Shown here one piece after another: positions 17,127 through 26,094 of a stretch of DNA of 64,000 nt (positions are counted from its first letter, which is position 1; each line of letters opens with the position of its first letter). The notes under the pieces were generated by a model. That model worked only from the letters and a program-made list of their open reading frames with translations, had not been told where the DNA came from and searched no databases. Source of the stretch: JAKANT01 sp035502095. GTDB taxonomy: Bacteria; Pseudomonadota; Gammaproteobacteria; Burkholderiales; Burkholderiaceae_F. Where the stretch lies: positions 162,378 to 226,377 of the forward strand of contig DATJUX010000008.1 in assembly GCA_035502095.1 (NCBI GenBank), read 5' to 3'. Position numbers and translations under genes: made by a program.

Positions 17127-18497
17127 TCATGGGCGGGCGAGGCCGGCGAGCGAACGCGCGTCGCCGCACCTGCCGGTCTCCCACAGCGCGTCGATCATCG
17201 ACTCGGCGCGACCGCTGCCGAGAACCGGATCGGCCAGTCCGTGGAACTTGCCCGCCAGATCGGCGTCGGTCATCGGCCTATGCAGTGACCCGAGCACGTG
17301 TTCGACGAACACGCGCTCGCTGCGCCCATCCGTCAGCACCGCGACGACGTCGGCCGAGGCCTCGTCGATGCGATCGTCGACCGAGGCGGTGACCTTGCGT
17401 CGCAGCGCCACGACGTCGTCCCGGCGCGCGATCGCGTCGGAAAACTCGTCCTCGGTGGCGCGGCCGAAGATCAGGCCGACCGCGCAGCCGTGGTAGACGC
17501 TGAACTTGCTCTGCAGGCCGTCCGCAGGCTCCTTCTTGCCGGTGAGCTCGAGCACCAGCGAATGCACCTTCAGTTCGATGCGCTGGACCTGGTCCGCGCG
17601 CACGCCGCGCGCACGCAGCTGCGCGCACGCGTCGATGCAGGGATGGATCACCACTCCGCACGCGAACGGCTTGTACGAGTTGTACGAGATCTCGAACCGC
17701 TCACCGAGCGAATCGGTGAGCTCGTTCCATGCGTGCTTGGGCGAGACCACCTGCAACAGGCCGCGCGGCGCTTCGAGCGCCCGCGCACTGGCCGTGAACC
17801 CATGCTCAGCCATCAGCGCCGCCATCAGGCCCACGCGGGCCGCCGCGCCCGGGTGCAGGGACTTGGTCATGGTGCCGAACTGCTCGCGCAGGCCGGTCGG
17901 CTGCGACGCCGCGATGCCGAGCGCCATGGCCGTCCGCTGCGCGTCCAGTCCGAGCAGGCGCGCGCACCCGGCCGCTGCGCCGAGCATGCCGGTCGAACCG
18001 GTGATGTGCCAGCCGCGGTCGTAGTGGTCCGGGTAGATGGCATTGCCCACGCGACACGCGACGTCGATGCCGAGCACGAGCGCGTCGACCAGCCCGCGCC
18101 CCGGTGCTGCGCGCACTTCGGCCAGCGCCAGCAGCGCCGCGGCCACCGGGCCGGCGGGATGGATGATCGTCTTCAGGTGCGTGTCGTCGAAATCGAACAC
18201 GTGCGAGGTGATGCCGTTCACGAGCGCCGCGCTGGCCATGTCGACCCGCTGCTCGCGCCCGAGCACCGTCGCCTGCGGGCTCGGCTGCAAAGCCGAGATC
18301 GCGGCAAGCGCGGCTTCCGCCGCCTCGTGACGGGCCGCGCCGATCGCGCACCCGAACCAGTTGAGCAGCGTGCGATGTGCCTCGTGCTCGACCGCGTCGT
18401 TCCAGCCGCGCGATGGATGGGTCGCAACGAACTGCGCCAGCCGCATGGTGACCGGCGGCGCCGCGTGATCGGCGGGGACCTGTGTGTTGCGCGCCAT
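17127..18497 (-). CDS. MmgE/PrpD family protein
   Basis: 456 residues. Typical family blocks are NWFGCAIGAARHEA, NGITSHVFDFDDTHLKTIIH, DRGWHITGSTGMLGAAAG, FGTMTKSLHPGAAARVGL and NSYKPFACGVVIHPCIDA. Members include 2-methylcitrate dehydratase and cis-aconitate decarboxylase, but most Burkholderiales copies next to Bug receptors are uncharacterised dehydratases or decarboxylases of tricarboxylates. It starts nine bases after the stop of the Bug receptor gene, so the two are surely co-transcribed. That pairing suggests uptake and breakdown of a carboxylate. No sign of decay. Confidence 0.93.
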   Translation of the reverse strand: MARNTQVPADHAAPPVTMRLAQFVATHPSRGWNDAVEHEAHRTLLNWFGCAIGAARHEAAEAALAAISALQPSPQATVLGREQRVDMASAALVNGITSHVFDFDDTHLKTIIHPAGPVAAALLALAEVRAAPGRGLVDALVLGIDVACRVGNAIYPDHYDRGWHITGSTGMLGAAAGCARLLGLDAQRTAMALGIAASQPTGLREQFGTMTKSLHPGAAARVGLMAALMAEHGFTASARALEAPRGLLQVVSPKHAWNELTDSLGERFEISYNSYKPFACGVVIHPCIDACAQLRARGVRADQVQRIELKVHSLVLELTGKKEPADGLQSKFSVYHGCAVGLIFGRATEDEFSDAIARRDDVVALRRKVTASVDDRIDEASADVVAVLTDGRSERVFVEHVLGSLHRPMTDADLAGKFHGLADPVLGSGRAESMIDALWETGRCGDARSLAGLARP

Positions 18498-18506
18498 GAT
18501 GGATCG

Positions 18507-19484
18507 TCAGGCGTCCAGCTGGATGTTGCGTTCGTGCGCGATCGCGGTCCAGCGTGCGATGTCGGCGCGGATATATTGACCGAACCGCTCCGCCGTCATC
18601 GGCATCGGCTCGATCGCCTCGACCGAAAGCTTCTCGCGCATGTCCGGCGCCGCCAGCACCTCGGCCAGCGTGTCGTTCAACCGCTTCACGATCGGCGCCG
18701 CGATGCTGGCTGGGCCCACGACGCCGTACCACTGCTGCGCATCGAAGCCGGGGAAGCCCGACTCGATCAGCGTCGGCAACTCCTTGACCAGCGGATGGCG
18801 CGCGGTTCCGGTCACGGCAAGCGGGCGCACGCGCTCCGAGCGGATGTGCGGCAGCGCCGCGGCCAGGCCCGGGAACATGGCCTGGGTCTGCCCGCCGATC
18901 AGGTCGGTGAACGCCGGTGCGATGCCGCGATAGGGGATGTGCACCATGAACCCGTCGATCTGCTGCTTGAAGAGTTCCATCGTCAGGTGCGTCAACGAAC
19001 CCGGGCCGGCCGATCCGTAGTTGAGGCGACCGGGGTTCTTGCGCACGTAGGCGACGAACTCCTGCAGCGTCGTGGCCGGCACCTGCGGATTGATCACCAG
19101 CACGTTCGGCGTGGCACCGATCATTCCGATCGGCGAGAAGTCGGCGATCGGGTCGTACGGCAGCTTGCGCGTGGCAGGGCTCGTGCCATGCGTGGCGACG
19201 TAGCCCTGCATGAGCGTGTAGCCGTCCGGCGCGGATCTGGCGGTGGTCTGGCAGGCGATCACGCCGCCGCCGCCGCCCTGGTTGTCGACGATGATCGGTT
19301 GCCCGAGCAGCTTGCTCCAGCGCTCCGTCACCGTGCGTCCGACCATATCGCTGCCGCCGCCCGCAACCACGGGCACGATGTAGCGGATCGGCCGGCTCGG
19401 ATATCCCTGCGCCTGCGCGAGCGCGGCGAGCGGGCCGCCGATCCACAAGCCCGGCGCAAGCACGACCAGCGTACGTCTTCTCAT
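18507..19484 (-). CDS. Tripartite tricarboxylate transporter receptor (Bug/TctC family)
   Basis: 325 residues from the ATG at 19484. A signal peptide (TLVVLAPGLWIGGPLAALAQAQ) is followed by YPSRPIRYIVPVVAGGGSD, the hallmark Bug N-terminus. It continues with LGQPIIVDNQGGGGGVIA and later LNYGSAGPGSLTHLTMELFK and HIPYRGIAPAFTDLIGGQ, which form the ligand cleft. The periplasmic receptor would deliver a carboxylate to a TctA/TctB membrane pair, but no such genes are in this window. It is the first gene of an operon with the PrpD gene. Ligand not predictable. Confidence 0.94.
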   Translation of the reverse strand: MRRRTLVVLAPGLWIGGPLAALAQAQGYPSRPIRYIVPVVAGGGSDMVGRTVTERWSKLLGQPIIVDNQGGGGGVIACQTTARSAPDGYTLMQGYVATHGTSPATRKLPYDPIADFSPIGMIGATPNVLVINPQVPATTLQEFVAYVRKNPGRLNYGSAGPGSLTHLTMELFKQQIDGFMVHIPYRGIAPAFTDLIGGQTQAMFPGLAAALPHIRSERVRPLAVTGTARHPLVKELPTLIESGFPGFDAQQWYGVVGPASIAAPIVKRLNDTLAEVLAAPDMREKLSVEAIEPMPMTAERFGQYIRADIARWTAIAHERNIQLDA

Positions 19485-19610
19485 TGCAGGCAGCCCCGCG
19501 GATCCTTGCGGAGCGCACACTAGCAAGCATTTGCGCGTTCGGGCGCGGCGCCCGTCGCCGCATGCGTGCGCCAGCGGCACGCCGCTGCCGGCGCCGGGCC
19601 GGCGGGCCGG

Positions 19611-20405
19611 TTACCAGTAGCCCACCACCATTTTCGTCGCGAGCACGATCAGCAGGCCGGCGAAGACGCGCTTCAGCGTCGCCACGGGCAGCCGGTGCGC
19701 CAGCCGCGCCCCGAAGCGCGCGGTCAGCATGCTGCCGATCACGAGGGCCACGAGCGCCGGCAGGAAGACGAACCCGAGCGACCAAGCGGGAAGCGCGTCG
19801 ATGCGCCAGCCGCTGGTCACGAAGCCCACGGTGCCGATGACCGCGACCGGAATCCCGACCGCCGCGGCGGTGCCGATCGCCGAATGCATGGCGACGCCGC
19901 AGAAGAGCATGAACGGCACGGTCAGGAATGCGCCGCCCGCGGAGACGAGTCCGCACACGACGCCGATCCCGGCACCGACCGCGAGCGTCCCGGCCGGGCC
20001 CGGCAGGGTTCGCGCGGCATGCGGTTTCCGGCCGAGCAGGAGCTGCAGCGCGCCGCCGTACACGATCACCGCGAAGGCGAGGGCGAGGGACCGTTGCGCG
20101 ACCCAGCCGCTCGCGAGCGTCGACAGCAGCGTGCCTGCGGCCATGCCGGGCGCGAGGCGGCGGACGATCGTCCAGTCGACCGATCCGAGTCGGTGGTGCT
20201 CGCGCACGCTGGCCGACGACGTGAACATCACCGAGGCCATGCCGGTGCCGAGGGCGAGATGCACGGTGTGATCGGGCGTCAGAGCCTGCGCGGAAAAGAG
20301 CCCCGCGAGGATCGGCACGAGCGTCATTCCACCGCCGATGCCGAGCAGGCCGGCGAGGAACCCGACGAACGCACCCACGGCGAAGTAAGCCGCCAGCCAG
20401 ATCAC
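19611..20405 (-). CDS. TauE/SafE-family permease (DUF81)
   Basis: 264 residues with about eight hydrophobic segments. FLAGLLGIGGGMTLVPIL near the N-terminus and its internal repeat GVVCGLVSAGGAFLTVPFML are the diagnostic glycine-rich motifs of the TauE/SafE family. These carriers move organosulfonates, sulfite or sulfoacetate, some outward. Translation starts at a GTG. It sits 126 bases upstream of the Bug receptor gene on the same strand and 71 bases after the histidine kinase stop. Direction and substrate are unknown. Confidence 0.92.
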   Translation of the reverse strand: MIWLAAYFAVGAFVGFLAGLLGIGGGMTLVPILAGLFSAQALTPDHTVHLALGTGMASVMFTSSASVREHHRLGSVDWTIVRRLAPGMAAGTLLSTLASGWVAQRSLALAFAVIVYGGALQLLLGRKPHAARTLPGPAGTLAVGAGIGVVCGLVSAGGAFLTVPFMLFCGVAMHSAIGTAAAVGIPVAVIGTVGFVTSGWRIDALPAWSLGFVFLPALVALVIGSMLTARFGARLAHRLPVATLKRVFAGLLIVLATKMVVGYW

Positions 20406-20476
20406 GAAACGTTCCGCTCCTCGATCTCAGGCGGCGGATTGTGCCTGCACGCCCGCACCCGTCGCGGACAACGACT

Positions 20477-23400
20477 TCAACCCGGTGCCGAGCCTGCCAT
20501 GCCGGCGCGTGCCGCACGCAGGCACTCGCGCGCCTGCGGGTAGTCGTAGACGCGCAAATGCCGCTCGAAGCTTTGCGCCTCACCGCCGAGGAGCGGCCGG
20601 ACCGACTCGGCAACGGAGCGATACAGCGCAGCCGCGCCGAAATCGGCGTTCGCGAGCAGCGTGTCGAGTTCATCGAGCGTCGCATCGAGCGCGCGCGCAA
20701 CGAGCGCCTGGACGCGCGGCGCGCCCGGCGCCTCGTCTGCCGGCAATCGTTCGCGCAGTGCGTCCACCAGCGCCGCCAGCGCGCTCTGCAACTGCTCCCC
20801 GGCGCTCGCGATCGCTTCCGAAGGACCTTCCGCAGCGAGCGCCGCTTCGAGTGCCGCCGCAAATTCCTGCACGAGGGTCGCACCCAGCGAGGCGCTGGCT
20901 CCGCTCAGCGAATGAGCAAAGCGCCGGAGCTCGGGACGCCGGTCCGCCTGCAGGTCCGAGATCAGCGTCGGCCCCGCATTGCCGTAGACCGTCTCGAACT
21001 GATGCAGCGCCGCGCGGAACGTCTGTTCGCGTCCACCACAGAAGCGCAATCCGAGCGCCGGGTCGAAGCCTGGGACGCCGCTCAGGCGCTCGAAGAGAGA
21101 CGGCGCCACGGCGGCAGACCCCACCGCCGCCGGCACGGCCGCGGAGGTCGTGTGGTCGTGCGGCAGCCAGCGCAGGAGCGCGGCATACATGGTCTGCGCA
21201 TCGACCGGCTTGGCAACGTGCTCGTTCATCCCGGCCGCCAGGCATTCGGCGCGGTCCTCGCCGAAGGCGTTGGCGGTCATGGCAAGGATCGGGGTGTTCT
21301 CCCGTCCGGGCAGCTTGCGGATGCGTCGCGCGGCTTCCAGCCCGTCCATGACCGGCATCTGCACGTCGAGCATGATGAGGTCGTAGGCGGTCTCCTGCGC
21401 CGCCTGCACCGCCTGCGCGCCATCGCCGGCAACGTCGACGCTCAGGCCCGCTTGCTGCAGGAGGTTCAGTGCCACCTCCTGGTTGACCGGGTTGTCTTCC
21501 GCCAGCAGCACGCGCGCGCCGGTAAAACGGGTCCGCAGCAGGTCTTCGGCGTACGAGGCCAGCCGCTCCGGCTGCGGCTCGTCGGGCACGCGCAGCAACG
21601 CATGCAGCAGGCAATCGTGCAGCGACGACGCCGTCACCGGCTTCGTCACGACCGGATTGTCCGCGTCGGCCGGCGCGGTCGGGCCGATCGTGCCCGCTTC
21701 GACGACGAGCACGCGCAAGGGAGTGCGCCGCAAGCCGAGGCGGCCGATCTGGCGCGCGACCTCGCGACCGCTGCGCCCCGCCAGATCGGCGTCGAGCAGC
21801 ACGGCATCGAAAGGATCGACCGCGTCGGCGGCCTTGACCGCTTCCAGGACTTCAGCGGCGGAAGTGACGGCGGTCGCGCGCAGCCCGAGTGACGCCAGCA
21901 TCGAGCAGATCGCTGCGCGCGCCTCGGCGAGGTCGTCCGCGACCAGCATCCGGCGGCCTCTGAGCGGCAAGTGCCGGACCGTCGCGTGTGGTGTCGCGCC
22001 GCGCCGCAGGCGGGCCGTGAACCAGAACGTGCTGCCGACACCGACCTGGCTTTCGACATCGGCCATGCCTCCCATCACCTGCGCGATGCGCCGTGTGATC
22101 GCCAGCCCGAGGCCGGTGCCGCCGAAGCGGCGCGTCGTGGACGCATCCGCCTGCTCGAACGTGTCGAACAGGCGCGCCAGTTTCCCCGGCGCGATGCCGA
22201 TTCCCGTGTCGCGCACGAGAAAACGCACCAGCACGCTATCCGGCCCGCCCTCCACCACGTCGGTGCGCAGCAGGACCAATCCCTTCTCGGTGAACTTCAC
22301 CGCGTTGCTGAGCAGGTTCAGGAGCGCCTGCGAAAGACGCGTCGGGTCGCCGCGCAGCGTGTCGGGCACTCCGCCGGTGTCGACCACGAGCTCCAATCCC
22401 TTGTCGCGGGCCCGGTCGGCGACCAGCGCGCAAGCGCGTGCAAGCAGCGTGTCGAGCGAGAAGTCGGTCTCCTCCAGCGTCAACTTGCCGGACTCGATCT
22501 TCGAGAGGTCGAGGATGTCGTTGATGATGTTCAGAAGGTGATGCGCCGCCTCGTCGACCTTGGCGAGGCGTTCCAGCTGCGCCGGTGCCTGCAGGTCACG
22601 CTGGAGCAGATGCGTGAACCCGATGATCGCGTTCATCGGCGTGCGAATCTCGTGGCTCATGTTGGCGAGGAACGCGCTCTTCGCCCGGTTGGCCGCATCG
22701 GCGCGGTCGCGCGCGCGGGTCAGCTCGTCGTTGAGCTCCTGCAGATGACGTTCGCTGCGCCTGGCTTCGGTGATATCGGTGGTCAGCACGAAGAATCCCT
22801 GGACACCTCCGGCCTGCAGGTCGGGGATGTAGTGGATCAGGCTGCTGACCGCCTGTCCGTCGACGCCGCGTTCCTCGCGCTCGAAGCGCTGCGGCTCGCC
22901 GAGCAGGACGCCCGTCACCCGGTCCTTGATCTGGCGGAAGCGCTCGGGGCCGAAGATCTCAGGCATCGTCTTGCCGACCAGCTCTTCGCGGGTCCGGCCG
23001 AAGAACTCGCAGTACATCTTGTTGACGAAGACGCAGCGCAGGTCGCGGCTCCAGTAGGCAACCTGCCCTGGGATGTTGTTGGCGACCAGGTGCGCCAGCT
23101 GGTCGGCGACCGCGCGCTCGGCGATCGCCGTTTCCAGGGCCTCGGTGCGCTGGCGCACCTTGTCTTCCAGTTCGCGCGAGCGGGTCTCGGCATCGGCGAT
23201 CGCACGCTGGCGCGCCGTGACGTCGCGAAAGCTCCACACGCGGCCGATCACGCGGCCGTCGAGGCGTATCGGCTGGGTGAACCGCTCCATGAAGCGGCCG
23301 TCGGTCAGCTTCGACGTGGCGAGATTCGTGTAGTCGTGCCGGGCATCGAGCTCGCGCGCCGTGCGCCGCACCGAGTCGGGGTCGGTGAACAGGTGGATGA

Positions 23401-24829
23401 GATTCTCGAGGATCGCTTCGCGGCTGCCCGTGCGCAGCACCGGTTCCGGCAGCTCCGGAATCAGCTCGAGCAGGCGCCGGTTCCACATCACGATGCGACC
23501 CGTCTCGTCGGCCACCAGGATGCCGTTGTCGGTCGAGTCGAGCGTGGCCGTGACGAGCGCGGCGGCGCGCTCGTTTTCGGCCTGCGCCGCGTTCTCGAGC
23601 AACGCGAGGTTGAAGCGCTGGCGCTGGCGCAGGTTATAGACGCCGACCGAGCCGGCGATCAGCGCGAGCAGTCCGGCCACGCCGATCACCAGCGCGTCCC
23701 GCATCACGACTGCCACGATGTCCGCGCGATCGACCCTCGCAACGAGGTACCAGTCCGTGTCCGGCACGCGCCGCACGACGGCCAGCACGCTGACGCCGCG
23801 GAAGTCGACTCCTTCGGTCGCACGCCCGAGCACGATCTTGCCGCGCGAGAACTGCGCGACCAGCTGGTCGGGCGCCGATGGCAGTTCGACCTTGCCGCGG
23901 CCGAAGATCACGAGCTGATCGCCGTCGCGCCGCGCCAGCATGGTCGCGCCGGCGAGCATCGGAAACGGCCACGCATCGAGGGTTGGAAAGATGAAGACCT
24001 TCGGATCGAACCGCAGCACCACCGCCGCACGGGCCGGCTTTCCGGTTTCCACCAATGGCGCGACGATGTCGAGCCGCGGTGTCTGCGGGCCGCCCTCGCG
24101 ACCGTAGATGGACGTCATCTGCACCGTGCCGCTCGCCAGCGCCTGCAGGATGGCAGTGCGCAGCTCGGGCGCGCTCGGCTCCTGGATTCCAGCCTCGTCG
24201 AAGACCACTTCGCCCGATTCACCCATCACGAGGACACGTTGCGCGCCGAAGGCCGTCCGCATGCCGATCAGCCGCTGCGTCAGTCGCTCGGCGCTCGGCG
24301 CCTCGCCGCCTTCGCGCCAACGGCGATACAGGTCCGCGTAGAGGCTGCTGGTGGCGACGAACCTCGCCTGCGCCCGGCGCTCCTCGAGCCAGCTCGAGAT
24401 CTGGGCCAGGCGCAGATCGGAGATCGCCTCCAGCGTGCGCGCCGCTTCGTCGCGCTCGTGCCGGTAGGAGATCATGATCGGCACCGAGGTGACGGCGACG
24501 ACGATTGCAGCCACCAGGACCAGCGGCCACGCCAGCGGCATGGCGTGTTCCGACTGGGCCGCGAGCGCGGGCACGGCAGCCTTCCTGGCCGTGGCGGCGC
24601 GCAGGACGAAAAACAGCAGCGTCGCCGTGACCGCCACGAACGCCCAGCCCTTGAGCGTGCCCAGGACACTGCGCATGCCCGCATCCTCGACCAGGAGGTC
24701 GATCAGCAGGTCCGAGCAGACGATCCACGCGGCCGCACACGCCGCGTAGATCAGGACGATGCGCAGAATCCTTCCTGTCTTGCCCGCCTGGGCGACATCC
24801 GCGAGGGGCGGAGATGCGCGGCCGGCCAT
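20477..24829 (-). CDS. Hybrid sensor histidine kinase (sensor-PAS-PAS-HisKA-HATPase-REC-REC-Hpt)
   Basis: 1,450 residues. Three hydrophobic segments lie at about 22-42, 62-78 and 97-117, then a periplasmic double-Cache-like sensor (about 120-375) and another membrane segment near 385. Two PAS domains follow at about 425-550 and 580-700. HisKA has the phosphorylated His726 in NMSHEIRTPMNAI, then ATPase boxes (NLLSNAVKF, DTGIGIAP, GGTGLGLAI). Two receiver domains carry Asp1013 and Asp1155 (LDVQMPVMDG), and a C-terminal Hpt has His1306. The complete relay His-Asp-His-Asp is present, so the final partner is probably the HD-GYP regulator encoded 13 bases upstream in the same operon. The signal sensed is unknown. 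Confidence 0.96.
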   Translation of the reverse strand: MAGRASPPLADVAQAGKTGRILRIVLIYAACAAAWIVCSDLLIDLLVEDAGMRSVLGTLKGWAFVAVTATLLFFVLRAATARKAAVPALAAQSEHAMPLAWPLVLVAAIVVAVTSVPIMISYRHERDEAARTLEAISDLRLAQISSWLEERRAQARFVATSSLYADLYRRWREGGEAPSAERLTQRLIGMRTAFGAQRVLVMGESGEVVFDEAGIQEPSAPELRTAILQALASGTVQMTSIYGREGGPQTPRLDIVAPLVETGKPARAAVVLRFDPKVFIFPTLDAWPFPMLAGATMLARRDGDQLVIFGRGKVELPSAPDQLVAQFSRGKIVLGRATEGVDFRGVSVLAVVRRVPDTDWYLVARVDRADIVAVVMRDALVIGVAGLLALIAGSVGVYNLRQRQRFNLALLENAAQAENERAAALVTATLDSTDNGILVADETGRIVMWNRRLLELIPELPEPVLRTGSREAILENLIHLFTDPDSVRRTARELDARHDYTNLATSKLTDGRFMERFTQPIRLDGRVIGRVWSFRDVTARQRAIADAETRSRELEDKVRQRTEALETAIAERAVADQLAHLVANNIPGQVAYWSRDLRCVFVNKMYCEFFGRTREELVGKTMPEIFGPERFRQIKDRVTGVLLGEPQRFEREERGVDGQAVSSLIHYIPDLQAGGVQGFFVLTTDITEARRSERHLQELNDELTRARDRADAANRAKSAFLANMSHEIRTPMNAIIGFTHLLQRDLQAPAQLERLAKVDEAAHHLLNIINDILDLSKIESGKLTLEETDFSLDTLLARACALVADRARDKGLELVVDTGGVPDTLRGDPTRLSQALLNLLSNAVKFTEKGLVLLRTDVVEGGPDSVLVRFLVRDTGIGIAPGKLARLFDTFEQADASTTRRFGGTGLGLAITRRIAQVMGGMADVESQVGVGSTFWFTARLRRGATPHATVRHLPLRGRRMLVADDLAEARAAICSMLASLGLRATAVTSAAEVLEAVKAADAVDPFDAVLLDADLAGRSGREVARQIGRLGLRRTPLRVLVVEAGTIGPTAPADADNPVVTKPVTASSLHDCLLHALLRVPDEPQPERLASYAEDLLRTRFTGARVLLAEDNPVNQEVALNLLQQAGLSVDVAGDGAQAVQAAQETAYDLIMLDVQMPVMDGLEAARRIRKLPGRENTPILAMTANAFGEDRAECLAAGMNEHVAKPVDAQTMYAALLRWLPHDHTTSAAVPAAVGSAAVAPSLFERLSGVPGFDPALGLRFCGGREQTFRAALHQFETVYGNAGPTLISDLQADRRPELRRFAHSLSGASASLGATLVQEFAAALEAALAAEGPSEAIASAGEQLQSALAALVDALRERLPADEAPGAPRVQALVARALDATLDELDTLLANADFGAAALYRSVAESVRPLLGGEAQSFERHLRVYDYPQARECLRAARAGMAGSAPG

Positions 24830-24842
24830 CGTCGTGGTCCCG

Positions 24843-25997
24843 TCACCCCCGGTGGTCGGGTAAGGGCGGGTCCGGTCGGCCGGGCGCCTCGTCAGCGGAA
24901 TTGTCGAGGCGTTCGGCGATGGCGCGGAAGCGGTCGAATTCGGCCTCGAACGCCGTCACGACGTCGGGATCGAAGTGGCGCCCGCTGCCGGTCGTGATGA
25001 TCGAACGGGCGCGCTCGAACGGCATCGGCTCCTTGTAGACGCGGCGCGAGATCACGGCATCGAAGACATCGGCGAGCGCCATCAGCCGGGCCGGAAACGG
25101 AATCGCGTCGCCGGCCAACCCATCCGGGTATCCGGAGCCGTCCCACTTCTCGTGATGATGCAGGGCGATCTCCTTGGCGATGGCGAGGAATTCGAGCGGC
25201 TGCGCGACATCGCGCTCGGCCCGCTCGATTGCATCCGCGCCGAGACGGGCGTGCGTCTTCATGATCGTCCACTCCTGCGGCGTGAGCTTGCCGGGCTTGA
25301 GCAGGATGTGATCGGGGATGCCCACCTTGCCGATGTCGTGCAGCGGCGCCGACTTGCAAAGCAGTTCGATCGCGCGGGCATTCAGGTGCGCCGCAAAACG
25401 GCGGTGGGTCTGCAGCCGCGTCGCGAGCACGCGCACGTATTCCTGCGTGCGCCGGATGTGGTTGCCGGTCTCCGGATCGCGTGTCTCGGCCAGGCGCGCC
25501 AGCGCATGAATGCTGGCTTCCTGGGCCAGCGTGTTTTCGTGCATGCGGTGGGCGACCTCGGCCTCGAGGTAGGCGTTCTGGTCCTGCAGCCGGTCGCGCG
25601 CATGCTTGAGCTCCATGTGCGTGCGTACGCGCGCAAGCACGATGGTCGGCTTGTACGGCTTGGCGATGAAGTCGACGGCGCCCAGCCCGAGGCCCCATTC
25701 TTCGCTCTCGGTCGCATTCATCGCGGTGACGAAGATCACCGGGATTGCGCGCGAGCGTGGGTCCGCGGCAAGCCGCTCCAGCGTTTCGTACCCGTCCATC
25801 TCCGGCATCATCACGTCGAGCAGGATCAGATCCGGACGCGGCCGGGCGACCGCGAGCTGCAGGGCGCGCGGTCCCGAAGTCGCGGCGAGGACGCGGTAGC
25901 TTGGCTGCAGCAACTCGCCGAGAACCGTCAGGTTCTCCGGGTTGTCGTCGACAACGAGGATCGTGCCGTTCACCGGCGCGTTGAAACGGTCGGTCAT
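24843..25997 (-). CDS. Response regulator with HD-GYP domain (cyclic-di-GMP phosphodiesterase)
   Basis: 384 residues. The receiver domain has ILVVDDNPEN, phospho-acceptor Asp61 in LLDVMMPEMDG and Lys113. After a coiled linker comes an HD-GYP domain with His180, His220-Asp221 (SAPLHDIGKVGIPD) and HHEKWDGSGYPDGL containing Gly289-Tyr290-Pro291. All metal and signature residues seen are intact, so it should hydrolyse cyclic-di-GMP when phosphorylated. It is the first gene of the operon with the hybrid kinase (13-base gap), its evident cognate sensor. No output DNA-binding domain. Confidence 0.96.
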   Translation of the reverse strand: MTDRFNAPVNGTILVVDDNPENLTVLGELLQPSYRVLAATSGPRALQLAVARPRPDLILLDVMMPEMDGYETLERLAADPRSRAIPVIFVTAMNATESEEWGLGLGAVDFIAKPYKPTIVLARVRTHMELKHARDRLQDQNAYLEAEVAHRMHENTLAQEASIHALARLAETRDPETGNHIRRTQEYVRVLATRLQTHRRFAAHLNARAIELLCKSAPLHDIGKVGIPDHILLKPGKLTPQEWTIMKTHARLGADAIERAERDVAQPLEFLAIAKEIALHHHEKWDGSGYPDGLAGDAIPFPARLMALADVFDAVISRRVYKEPMPFERARSIITTGSGRHFDPDVVTAFEAEFDRFRAIAERLDNSADEAPGRPDPPLPDHRG

Positions 25998-26094
25998 CGC
26001 GGACGGGACAGTACTGCTTTTGCGCGCGTTGCTGTGTTGTCCCCGCTGCGCTCAGCGTGCTTCCTGGCATCTCGCCTGCCGCAAGGGGATTCCC

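Noticed and set aside
17806..20883. A reverse open frame of about 1,000 codons crossing several genes
   Set aside because: It is out of frame with the PrpD, Bug, TauE and kinase genes that clearly occupy this strand. Its composition is that of a frame shadow.
21971..24997. A forward open frame of about 1,000 codons
   Set aside because: It is antisense to the hybrid histidine kinase, whose domains are complete. The forward translation is a low-complexity Arg/Ala/Asp shadow.
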